Part shown: positions 1 through 6,519 of the stretch, piece after piece
Layout of the letters: each line of letters starts with the position of its first letter
Position numbering within the stretch: the first letter of the stretch is position 1
From: Clostridiaceae bacterium
GTDB lineage: Bacteria > Bacillota > Clostridia > Oscillospirales > Acutalibacteraceae
Direction: 5' to 3'
NCBI GenBank assembly: GCA_016293225.1
Contig: JAEDEQ010000056.1
Span: 1 to 11,046, forward strand
Length of the DNA stretch: 11,046 bases
Program-made: the position numbers and the translations under genes
The notes under the pieces: model-generated
What the model was told of the DNA's origin: nothing
The model's input: the letters and a program-made list of their open reading frames with translations, nothing else
Database searches by the model: none

Positions 1-178
1 CCTGATTGTGTGAACCCGGGAAAAACCGGTGGTTCACATTGCTCCGTTTGCGGTGCTGAAGTGAGCAAACCCAAAACTGTTCCGGCAAAAGGGCACACGC
101 CTATTGCGGACAAAGATGTTGAACCTGATTGTGTGAACCCGGGAAAAACCGGTGGTTCACATTGCTCCGTTTGCGGTG
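1..178 (+). repeat. Tandem coding repeat, 123-nt period, near-perfect at DNA level
   Basis: Bases 1-55 and 124-178 are identical over 55 nt. The 123-nt (41-codon) period encodes the Cys-rich unit of the first gene. The DNA between the identical cores (56-123 against 179-246) is diverged. A third unit keeps the 41-residue spacing in protein but has lost DNA identity. More copies may lie to the left of the window. Confidence 0.9.
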
Positions 179-966
179 TGGAAATTGAGCCTGCAACTAT
201 CATTCCGGCAAAAGGTCATGCAGTTATTGAAGATAAGGGCTTTGATTCAACATGTACAAAAAACGGCAAAACAGATGGTATGCATTGCTCTGATTGCAAA
301 ACAATAATTGTTGAACAGAAAGTAATTGCAAAAAAGCCGCATTTGTATAGAACAACAATATTAAAAGCAAACGCTACAAAGAAAATTAACGGACAAATTA
401 TTTCGGCTTGTGCGGTATGTAAAAGTAAGAATAAAGTTACTATTATTTCCTATCCGAAAACAATTCAGCTTTCATACAAAACCAAAACATACAACGGAAA
501 AAAAGCAACACCTAAAGTTGTTGTAAAAGATTCAAACGGCAAAATCATTGCCGCAAAGAATTATACTGTAACATACAAAAATAACATAAAAGTTGGAAAA
601 GCTACTGTGATTATTACTTTTAAGGGTAATCAATACACAGGGAAGATTATTGGATATTTTACAATACAGCCTCAAGGTACATCAATCAAAAAGATTTCAG
701 CCGGTAAGAAAGCTTTTGATTTATCATGGAAAAAACAAGCCAACCAAACAACTGGATATGAGATTCAGTACTCAACATCAAAAAAATTCACAAAAAAGAC
801 CACTAAAACAAAAGTTGTTACAAGCTGCAAAACAACAAAAGCTACGATTGGCGGCTGTAAAAAGAACACAACCTATTATGTTCGCATTAGAACTTATAAA
901 ACAATAGGCAATCAAAAATATTACTCAGCTTGGCAAAAAGGAGTTATGAAAGTAAAAACTCGCTGA
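1..966 (+). CDS. Secreted/surface protein with Cys-rich repeats, Ig-like and FN3-like domains (5' truncated)
   Basis: The frame is open from base 1, and the first visible codons (PDCVN) belong to an ongoing repeat, so the true start lies outside the window. 321 residues are visible. Residues 1-41, 42-82 and about 83-115 are three copies of a unit with Cys spacing C-x10-C-x2-C, a His just before the second Cys and a Gly-His or Pro-His near its end. A fourth, degenerate CxxC (SACAVC) follows. Residues ~155-225 look like an Ig-like/MBG-type beta domain (YNGKKATPKV; ends YFTIQP), and ~228-321 like an FN3 domain (TGYEIQYS, YYVRIRTY). Such domain strings are known from Clostridia surface proteins that bind ligands or act as stalks. 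No LPXTG motif or other anchor is seen at the C-terminus. The gene is unusually A-rich (38 G+C in 120 bases at 781-900, against 58 in 120 at 3901-4020), suggesting different ancestry. It shares its C-terminal architecture with the LRR gene at 2625-4763. Function unknown. Confidence 0.85.
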   Translation, partial: PDCVNPGKTGGSHCSVCGAEVSKPKTVPAKGHTPIADKDVEPDCVNPGKTGGSHCSVCGVEIEPATIIPAKGHAVIEDKGFDSTCTKNGKTDGMHCSDCKTIIVEQKVIAKKPHLYRTTILKANATKKINGQIISACAVCKSKNKVTIISYPKTIQLSYKTKTYNGKKATPKVVVKDSNGKIIAAKNYTVTYKNNIKVGKATVIITFKGNQYTGKIIGYFTIQPQGTSIKKISAGKKAFDLSWKKQANQTTGYEIQYSTSKKFTKKTTKTKVVTSCKTTKATIGGCKKNTTYYVRIRTYKTIGNQKYYSAWQKGVMKVKTR

Positions 967-987
967 GTAATTCAATAACAAAACGCA

Positions 988-1020
988 CCTCGGCTGCCCG
1001 TTCGGGCAGCCGAGGATTTT
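988..1020. terminator. Bidirectional rho-independent terminator between convergent genes
   Basis: A 13-bp perfect stem (988-1000 with 1003-1015), really 12 bp closing a GTTC tetraloop-like turn, is GC-rich. It is followed by ATTTT on the plus strand. On the minus strand it is followed by GCGTTTTGTT (complement of 976-985). It sits 21 nt after the stop of the first gene and 19 nt beyond the stop of ypeB, so it fits termination of both transcripts. Confidence 0.88.
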
Positions 1021-1034
1021 GCTATTCGCAGCTA

Positions 1035-2378
1035 TCACCTTGTCAGCACTCCGCCGTCGGAATAAAGCAGCAGCAGAACGTCCGCCTCCTCGCCGGTTTG
1101 AACGTCAATATACACAAGCGCCTGCTGTCCGCTTTTGCTTGACACATGAAACTCATAGCAAAGCCTTTCCTTTCCGTCCTTGCCGGGTATCACCGCAAGG
1201 GCGCTGCTTTTGAGGGTCAGGAGCGGCGAAAGCTTTTTCTGCGCGGCCCTGAGCGTGATTTTTGCAGCCGAAAGCTTCCTTTCACAGTGGTTCATAAGAA
1301 AACCGCGTGCGTCAACGGCGGCAATTTTTCCGCTGTCGAGCGATACGGCAACCTTGATGAGGTCGGCGTAAAAGGTCACGACGTTTTCCCTGTATGCAAA
1401 ATTGATTGTGCAAACGCCGTCATAGGTGCTGTAATAGCTCTCCTTCATGTTGGGGTAACCGGCCTTGATGAGAAATTCCTTTGCGCGCTTTGCGGCCTGC
1501 TCCTCTTTGAGCTGCGCTTCAAGCGAGTGCTCGGGATTTGTCATATAGCAAAGGAAGCCGCCGTTTTTGGTGATAGCAATGCTCTTTTCGCCCTTTGAAA
1601 AGCAGAAAAGCTCAAGTGCGCCCGTTTCATCGCCGTCAACGTGCAGCTCGGTTTCGCGGCATTCAAGGAAAGCGGCCGCTTTCTTTTTAGCTTCGTTTTG
1701 CGTAATCTGCTTTTTCCCTTTAACAAAGAGCGCCTCGCGGCCGAGTACGCTGTCCGCAAACGGGCCGTCGTAAATGAGGGTGGGGTAGTCGGCAAGAGCC
1801 TGCGCAGTGTCGTTCATACCGTCGGAAAAGTACCCTGCGTTTTCCTTTGCGCCGAGAGTCAGCGTTGAACCGGCTTTTTCAAACGATACCGTGTCGTCAT
1901 ACGTTCCGGAAAGCAGCTTGTCCATGCCGGCGGAAAGGGAGCTTGAGTATTCGTACAGCGCCGAAAGGGCGCGGCGGTCGGCTTCGCTCAGCGTTTCATT
2001 TTTTGAAAGCTTTTTGTCAAGCGCAAGCGTGTAGTCTCCCACCTGGGAAAGGAATTTGTAAATTCCATCGCTCTGGAGCGTTTCGCTCGTTATCTGGCCC
2101 AGACCGACCTTTGCCGCGGCGGCGCTTTTGTAAAGCTCGGTACCGAGGGAGCTGAGCATCGGCTCGGAGTTGCAGAACAGGCTTTTTTGAAGATTGACCG
2201 TGATTGAATCAAGGTTTTCGCAAAGCTCGCTGACTGCGCGGCGCGAGGAGGCGAGGGCGCTGGTTTTATATTTGTTTGCGCGGACTGCAAAAACTATTGT
2301 TGACGCCGCAAGCATCACACAGAGAAAGCTGAGAAAGCTTATCGCTCTTATCCATGCTCTTTTCTTTGTTGGTTTCAT
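1035..2378 (-). CDS. ypeB: YpeB-like spore germination protein
   Basis: 447 residues, close to the usual YpeB length. Residues ~11-33 form one transmembrane or signal-anchor helix after a basic N-terminus. About 35-195 is a helical region, followed by a YpeB-typical segment YPTLIYDGPFAD (198-209). The remainder reads as three PepSY-type repeats (~215-285, 290-360, 370-440), with family-typical GYPNMKESYY (307-316) and DARGFLMNH (356-364). In Bacillus, YpeB is a spore inner-membrane/cortex protein that partners the cortex-lytic enzyme SleB, each stabilising the other. The start ATG has AAGGGG 9 nt upstream. Oddly, no sleB is present: the upstream neighbour is an LRR surface protein gene, and downstream lies the convergent truncated gene. 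It is apparently monocistronic, with a possible sigma-G-like promoter at 2433-2462. Family assignment is from recognised motifs, not from a search. Confidence 0.88.
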   Translation of the reverse strand: MKPTKKRAWIRAISFLSFLCVMLAASTIVFAVRANKYKTSALASSRRAVSELCENLDSITVNLQKSLFCNSEPMLSSLGTELYKSAAAAKVGLGQITSETLQSDGIYKFLSQVGDYTLALDKKLSKNETLSEADRRALSALYEYSSSLSAGMDKLLSGTYDDTVSFEKAGSTLTLGAKENAGYFSDGMNDTAQALADYPTLIYDGPFADSVLGREALFVKGKKQITQNEAKKKAAAFLECRETELHVDGDETGALELFCFSKGEKSIAITKNGGFLCYMTNPEHSLEAQLKEEQAAKRAKEFLIKAGYPNMKESYYSTYDGVCTINFAYRENVVTFYADLIKVAVSLDSGKIAAVDARGFLMNHCERKLSAAKITLRAAQKKLSPLLTLKSSALAVIPGKDGKERLCYEFHVSSKSGQQALVYIDVQTGEEADVLLLLYSDGGVLTR

Positions 2379-2432
2379 GTATTGATCCCCTTTTTAGGTT
2401 GTTTGATGATTTTTTCTGTCATCGCCTGACAT

Positions 2433-2462
2433 TATCATTGACCGGAAAAGGGAAAAAATTCA
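2433..2462 (-). promoter_or_regulatory. Candidate forespore (sigma-G-like) promoter for ypeB
   Basis: On the minus strand, TGAATT (2462-2457) is followed by a 17-nt spacer and AATGATA (2439-2433). The Bacillus sigma-G consensus is roughly TGMATA, 17-18 nt, CATNNTA, so five of six -35 positions and most conserved -10 positions match. It lies ~55 nt upstream of the ypeB start. Sigma-G control of sleB-ypeB is known in Bacillus. This is a by-eye match in AT-rich DNA and could be chance. Confidence 0.35.
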
Positions 2463-2530
2463 TATAAACGTCTTTTTGGAAAAGAGGCAAAAAACGCCTG
2501 AAAAGGCAGGCTCGGCTATATTGTGAAGCA

Positions 2531-2586
2531 GAAAAGCTGTAATTTTCAATAAGCATTAAGGCTTGCTTTCTTGAAAATTACAGCTT
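2531..2586 (-). terminator. Hairpin terminator downstream of the LRR gene
   Basis: A perfect 16-bp inverted repeat (2534-2549 with 2571-2586) encloses a 21-nt loop that can form a further AAGC/GCTT stem. It begins 39 nt past the stop of the LRR gene. On the minus strand the T-rich tail is short and overlaps the stem (GCTTTTC). On the plus strand a TTTTT lies at 2589-2593. It probably separates the LRR transcript from ypeB, though the short T-tract leaves some read-through possible. Confidence 0.65.
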
Positions 2587-2624
2587 ACTTTTTAACTTTG
2601 CGGTCTGCTCCGGCTTTTGCCGGC

Positions 2625-4763
2625 CTACTTCACCGTTACCGCAACGGTTTTTCCTTGCTCGGAGCGGACAACTCTAAGTCCCTTTGCCTTTTTATATGCC
2701 CTTATTCTGAAGTAATAGGTCTTTCCCTTTTTGAGCCCCTTTTTCGCGGAGAAAGACGTGTTTTCGTTTCCTTTTACCGTGGCAAGCTTTTCAAAGCCGG
2801 AATCAGGATTTTTTGAAACATAGACCGTATAGCCGGAAACATATTTTTGCTCTTTCCACTTGAGCGTGACGGCGCCTTTGGAGCTTTTTGCGCTTTTAAT
2901 CACCGGCACGGCAGGCGTTGTGAGGACGGTTTTGCTTGCCGAGTAGGTTGAAAGGAGCTTTTCTTTTTTGAGCTTTTTATATGACCGGACAACAACTTTG
3001 TATTTCGCGCCCTTTGAAAGCTTATTAAAGCTAACGCTCGTTTTTGAGGTGTCAATGCTTTTGACAAATGAATTTTCTCTGAAGAGATACACCCTGTAGC
3101 CGTCGGCGCCCTTTGCCTTGCTCCAGCTTGCGGCAAGCGTGCCGTTTTTGAGCGACACATTGAGCTTTGACGGACTTGCGGGAAGAATGCGGAAGAATAG
3201 AACCTTTTTTCCGCTGTGGCTTTCACCCTTGAGGGCTACGGTTACGCTGTATTTGCCGGTCTGCTTTCTGCCCTTTGAGTAGGTCAGGGTGTAATCAACG
3301 CCCTTTTTGAGCGTTTTGCCTGAGGAGTCTTTGACTATGACGGAGGGCGTTTTTCTTTTGCCGTCATATACAAATTCGCTGTGCGAAATATATACCGTGT
3401 CAACCATCGGTATGACCGTGCGCGAAATGACCGAGCCGCATACGCTGCATACGCTGTTTTTCATGCCGTTTGAGGAAAATGTTGCCTTTTTTGCAATAAC
3501 GGTTTCGGGCGTGTGCGGTTTTTTTGGCGTTTGCCTGCGTTCGCCGTCCTCAAATCCGCAAACGGTGCAGTGCTTGCGCCCGGCAATGCCGAACGAGGAG
3601 CAGGTGGCGTCAATATCGGGATCGGTAACCATTCTGTGTCCCGTTGTGCGTATAGGCTCGCCGCCGGAGACATAGTCAGTGCATTCAAAGCGGTAAATGC
3701 CTTTCTGGTGACCGTCCGAAACGCAGTCCGCCTCAACTTTCGGAATTATTGCAAAGCTCTGCGCGCTGTGATTGCAGGAGATTGGAGAAAAAACAAAGCT
3801 GTTTTTTTCGGCGTAGGCTTCAACCGCGTTTTCGTTTGCCGTGTCATGTCCGTAAAAAACAAGGCGGCCGATTCCGTTTCCGTTACCGGAAAAGGCGTTT
3901 TCCTCGACCGTTTCGGGCAGAGTGTTCATGATAACGCTCGTAAGGCGGCAGTTTGCAAAGGCCTTTTCACCGATAAAGACAACGCTGTCCGGAATAACAA
4001 CGCATGAAAGAAGAGAGTTTGCAAATGCAGAGTCTTTGATTTCGGCAAGGCTTTTCGGCAGTGAGACAACCTTCAGCGGACAGGAGAAAAAGGTTTCCTT
4101 TTCAATCGTTTTAACGCCGTCCGGAATTCGGATTTCCTCAAGCGCACTCTCGGAAAAAGCCTTTTCGCCGATTGAAGCAAGGGTATCCGGCAGGCTGATT
4201 TCCATGAGCGAGCTTGCGCTGAAAGCCAGTGCGCCGACGGAAGCGGTGCTTTCGGGCAGCTTTATGCTTTCAAGGCTTTTGCAGCCGTAAAAGGCTCTTT
4301 CCGGAACAGACTGAAGATTTTCCGGCAGTCGGACGCTTTCAAGCTTTACGCAGCCGGAAAAAACGCCGCTTTCAAGCGTCACCGAGTCCGAAAGGAAAAC
4401 AACCTTTCTGAGTGCGGCGCAGCCCTCAAACGCCGCTTCGCCAACGGCTTTAACGCTTTGCGGAACGGTTACCTCGGAGATGAAACAGCAGTTTTTGAAA
4501 GCCTCTTTTCCAATTTCGGCAACGTCCAGCTGCGAGCCGAGCGCTTTTATTGAGGACGGTATTTCAATTATGCCGGAGATGTCCTCATCAACGCCGGTGA
4601 TTATTGCCTTTCCGCCGTCAATTTCATATGTATAGTCCTTATACGAAAACGAGATTCCGCTTTCAGAGTCTGCGGCAAGGGCAAAGCACTGAAAAACACA
4701 AACTAGCAGCACCGCCGCAAAAAAAACGGCAACGAGCCTTTTTATCAAGCTTTCCTTTTTCAT
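2625..4763 (-). CDS. Secreted BspA-like leucine-rich-repeat protein with Cys-rich, Ig-like and two FN3-like domains
   Basis: 712 residues. Residues 1-31 are a signal peptide (basic MKKESLIKR, hydrophobic core, likely cleavage after ALA or ALAA). About 65-325 are BspA/LRR_5-type repeats (iP.svk.IGe.AFe.C..L..v), e.g. VPQSVKAVGEAAFEGC. About 330-450 is Cys-rich, with ATCSSFGIAGRKHCTVCG (386-403) matching the C-x10-C-x2-C unit of the first gene, then a second CSVC. About 455-527 is an Ig-like domain (FVYDGKRKTPSVIVKDSSG) and ~530-617 and ~618-712 are FN3-like. BspA-like LRR proteins are known adhesins or surface proteins in gut bacteria and protists. No LPXTG, SLH or other wall anchor is visible, so how it stays at the surface is unclear. 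The ATG has AAGGAG 9 nt upstream. Transcribed divergently from glyQS, apparently as a single-gene unit. Binding partner unknown. Confidence 0.9.
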   Translation of the reverse strand: MKKESLIKRLVAVFFAAVLLVCVFQCFALAADSESGISFSYKDYTYEIDGGKAIITGVDEDISGIIEIPSSIKALGSQLDVAEIGKEAFKNCCFISEVTVPQSVKAVGEAAFEGCAALRKVVFLSDSVTLESGVFSGCVKLESVRLPENLQSVPERAFYGCKSLESIKLPESTASVGALAFSASSLMEISLPDTLASIGEKAFSESALEEIRIPDGVKTIEKETFFSCPLKVVSLPKSLAEIKDSAFANSLLSCVVIPDSVVFIGEKAFANCRLTSVIMNTLPETVEENAFSGNGNGIGRLVFYGHDTANENAVEAYAEKNSFVFSPISCNHSAQSFAIIPKVEADCVSDGHQKGIYRFECTDYVSGGEPIRTTGHRMVTDPDIDATCSSFGIAGRKHCTVCGFEDGERRQTPKKPHTPETVIAKKATFSSNGMKNSVCSVCGSVISRTVIPMVDTVYISHSEFVYDGKRKTPSVIVKDSSGKTLKKGVDYTLTYSKGRKQTGKYSVTVALKGESHSGKKVLFFRILPASPSKLNVSLKNGTLAASWSKAKGADGYRVYLFRENSFVKSIDTSKTSVSFNKLSKGAKYKVVVRSYKKLKKEKLLSTYSASKTVLTTPAVPVIKSAKSSKGAVTLKWKEQKYVSGYTVYVSKNPDSGFEKLATVKGNENTSFSAKKGLKKGKTYYFRIRAYKKAKGLRVVRSEQGKTVAVTVK

Positions 4764-4792
4764 CAGAACACGCTCCTTCCATATTACTTATT

Positions 4793-4821
4793 ATCTTATC
4801 ATATCGGGGAAAGAAAATCAA
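4793..4821 (-). promoter_or_regulatory. Candidate sigma-A promoter for the LRR gene
   Basis: On the minus strand, TTGATT (4821-4816), a 17-nt spacer and TAAGAT (4798-4793) lie 30 nt upstream of the LRR start codon. The -35 matches five of six consensus positions and the -10 four of six. The -35 lies inside an inverted repeat (4805-4842), which suggests possible repression at this site. Confidence 0.45.
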
Positions 4822-4842
4822 TTTAAAGCTGATTTTTCCCCG
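4805..4842. repeat. Imperfect inverted repeat in the divergent promoter region (candidate operator)
   Basis: CGGGGA (4805-4810) pairs with TCCCCG (4837-4842) and AAAATCA (4814-4820) with TGATTTT (4830-4836), leaving a 3-nt bulge and a 9-nt centre. No T-run follows on either strand, so it does not look like a terminator. It overlaps the proposed -35 of the LRR promoter and lies 18 nt upstream of the glyQS -35. An operator or an RNA hairpin in a longer transcript are both possible. Confidence 0.45.
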
Positions 4843-4859
4843 TAATGCACCCGTTTCGC

Positions 4860-4888
4860 TTGACTATTCCGGCAGATTATTATATTAT
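4860..4888 (+). promoter_or_regulatory. Sigma-A promoter for glyQS
   Basis: TTGACT (4860-4865), a 17-nt spacer and TATTAT (4883-4888): five of six consensus positions in each box at ideal spacing. It predicts a ~60-nt leader starting near 4895. That leader is too short for a T-box riboswitch, which often controls synthetase genes in Bacillota, and no T-box sequence is seen. Confidence 0.75.
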
Positions 4889-4940
4889 ACAAAGCGGATA
4901 TTTGTTGGCGGACGGCTGCTTTGCAGACGTAACCGCAGGA

Positions 4941-4947
4941 AAAGGAG
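4941..4947 (+). promoter_or_regulatory. Ribosome binding site fixing the glyQS start
   Basis: AAAGGAG lies 7 nt before the ATG at 4955. The reading frame is open upstream to 4604, but that extension overlaps the LRR gene and the promoter. This site, and the family-typical N-terminus, place the start at 4955. Confidence 0.85.
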
Positions 4948-4954
4948 CAATCTG

Positions 4955-6337
4955 ATGAAAAACACAGAAAAAACAATGGAAAAGCTTGTTGCCCTTTGTA
5001 AGGGCAGAGGCTTCGTATACGCAGGAAGCGAAATTTACGGCGGACTTGCAAACACATGGGACTACGGCCCTCTCGGCGTTGAGCTGAAGACCAACATCAA
5101 AAACGCATGGCGCAAAAAGTTCATTCAGGAAAGCCCGTATAATGTCGGACTTGACAGCGCAATTCTGATGAATCCGCAAACGTGGGTGGCTTCGGGTCAC
5201 CTCGGCGGTTTTTCCGATCCGCTCATGGACTGCCGCGAATGCAAGACCCGCCACAGAGCGGACAACCTCATTGAGGATTTTGACGGAACAAATGTTGCCG
5301 GCTGGTCGAACGAGGAAATGATGAACTACATTAAGGAAAAGAGCATTCCCTGCCCCAACTGCGGAAAGCACAATTTTACCGATATCCGCCAGTTCAACCT
5401 GATGTTCAAAACCTTCCAGGGCGTTACCGAGGACAGCAAGAATGAGCTTTATCTCCGTCCGGAGACCGCTCAGGGCATTTTTGTTAACTTTGCAAACATT
5501 CAGCGCACAACACGCAGGAAAATTCCGTTCGGCGTGGCTCAGATAGGAAAATCATTCAGAAACGAGATTACACCGGGCAACTTCATTTTCCGCGTGCGTG
5601 AGTTTGAGCAGATGGAGCTTGAGTTCTTCTGCAAGCCCGGAACCGACCTTGAATGGTTCGATTACTGGCGCGCATTCTGCCGCGACTGGCTTTATTCACT
5701 CGGAATCAAAGAGGAAAATCTCCGCCTGCGCGACCACGGAAAGGAGGAGCTTTGCTTCTACTCAAAAGCCACAACGGACTTTGAATTCCTTTTCCCGTTC
5801 GGCTGGGGCGAGCTTTGGGGCGTTGCCGACCGTACCGACTATGACCTCACTCAGCACATAAAGACCAGCGGAAAGAGCCTTGATTATTTTGACCAGACCA
5901 CGAACGAAAGATACGTTCCCTATGTTATTGAGCCGTCGCTCGGTGTTGAAAGGCTTTTCCTTGCCCTCATCACTCAGGCTTATGACGAGGAGGTTGTTGA
6001 CGCGGAAAAGAACGATACAAGAGTTGTTATGCGCTTCCATCCGGCTATTGCTCCGTTCAAGGCGGCCGTTCTTCCGCTTTCCAAAAAGCTTTCCGGCGAG
6101 GCGGAAGAGGTTCTTGCAATACTTCGCAAAAAGTTCAACGTTGATTTTGACGACACCGGCTCAATCGGAAAAAGATACCGCCGACAGGACGAGATCGGAA
6201 CGCCGTTCTGCATTACCTATGACTTTGAGTCAAAGGAGGACGGCTGTGTAACCGTACGCGACCGCGACACCATGGAACAGATAAGGCTTCCGATAAGCGA
6301 ACTTTGCGCATACATTGAAAAAAAGCTTGAGTTCTGA
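4955..6337 (+). CDS. glyQS: Glycyl-tRNA synthetase, single-chain alpha2 type
   Basis: 460 residues, the normal length for the dimeric class II glycine-tRNA ligase, which joins glycine to tRNA-Gly using ATP in the cytoplasm. Near the N-terminus GSEIYGG and TWDYGPLG (24-41) are family hallmarks. Four cysteines (C93, C96, C133, C136) form a zinc-ribbon-like insertion. RPETAQGIF (168-176), the motif 2 region FRNEITPGNFIFRVREFEQM (201-220) and motif 3 EPSLGVERLF (326-335) supply the class II active site. Residues ~360-460 are the anticodon-binding domain (HPAIAPFKAAVLPL onward). All expected motifs are intact. It has its own promoter (4860-4888) and appears monocistronic, divergent from the LRR gene. 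No T-box leader is visible. The 182-nt gap to the next gene, holding a weak hairpin, suggests the phosphoesterase run is a separate unit. Confidence 0.97.
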   Translation: MKNTEKTMEKLVALCKGRGFVYAGSEIYGGLANTWDYGPLGVELKTNIKNAWRKKFIQESPYNVGLDSAILMNPQTWVASGHLGGFSDPLMDCRECKTRHRADNLIEDFDGTNVAGWSNEEMMNYIKEKSIPCPNCGKHNFTDIRQFNLMFKTFQGVTEDSKNELYLRPETAQGIFVNFANIQRTTRRKIPFGVAQIGKSFRNEITPGNFIFRVREFEQMELEFFCKPGTDLEWFDYWRAFCRDWLYSLGIKEENLRLRDHGKEELCFYSKATTDFEFLFPFGWGELWGVADRTDYDLTQHIKTSGKSLDYFDQTTNERYVPYVIEPSLGVERLFLALITQAYDEEVVDAEKNDTRVVMRFHPAIAPFKAAVLPLSKKLSGEAEEVLAILRKKFNVDFDDTGSIGKRYRRQDEIGTPFCITYDFESKEDGCVTVRDRDTMEQIRLPISELCAYIEKKLEF

Positions 6338-6456
6338 TTCCGGACAAAATTTTAAAGACTGCCCTTCTTTTCGGCGGTCTTCTTGAATTAAGCGGACGCA
6401 GAACCGGATTGATTGACGAACTTTCGGCTTTTGGGCAAACAATAAAAGATTATTAA
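6337..6456 (+). other. Open frame lacking a normal start codon, just after glyQS
   Basis: Overlapping the last base of the glyQS stop codon, a frame beginning at ATT (preceded by CTG and GTT) runs 39 sense codons to TAA at 6454-6456. Its product would contain LKTALLFGGLLELSGRRTG. It has no ATG, and the only GTG/TTG-type codon is an internal TTG. No good ribosome binding site precedes it. It could be a relic of a larger gene, an ATT-started small protein, or chance. The proposed glyQS terminator lies inside it, which argues against coding. Confidence 0.15.
6356..6384 (+). terminator. Weak candidate terminator after glyQS
   Basis: AGACTGCC (6356-6363) pairs with GGCGGTCT (6373-6380) through 8 bp including one T-G wobble, with a 9-nt loop, then TCTTG. 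The T-tract is poor. It sits 18 nt past the glyQS stop. Confidence 0.35.
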
Positions 6457-6460
6457 GGTT

Positions 6461-6466
6461 TATAAT
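6461..6466 (+). promoter_or_regulatory. Candidate -10 box upstream of the phosphoesterase operon
   Basis: A perfect TATAAT lies in a very AT-rich stretch 53 nt before the first operon ATG. The best-spaced upstream hexamer (AACAAT, 6438-6443) is a poor -35 and no extended TGn motif is present, so an activator may be needed or the match may be chance. Confidence 0.4.
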
Positions 6467-6519
6467 AAATATACATTTTACATTGATTTGTAATTGTATT
6501 CAGAAAGGGGAAATATTTT

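Noticed and set aside
1146..1598. 150-codon plus-strand frame opposite ypeB
   Set aside because: Antisense to a well-supported YpeB-type gene; no ribosome binding site or recognisable domain.
2496..2507. Small GCCT/AGGC hairpin upstream of ypeB
   Set aside because: A 4-bp stem is within chance expectation and has no T-tract.
3513..4007. 164-codon plus-strand frame opposite the LRR gene
   Set aside because: Antisense shadow of repetitive LRR coding sequence; no start signal.
4604..4954. N-terminal extension of the glycyl-tRNA synthetase frame by 117 codons
   Set aside because: It overlaps the divergent LRR gene and the glyQS promoter, has no family-like sequence, and a strong ribosome binding site precedes the ATG at 4955.
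4895..4954. T-box or other riboswitch in the glyQS leader
   Set aside because: The predicted leader is only ~60 nt, with a small CTGC/GCAG hairpin and no T-box sequence.
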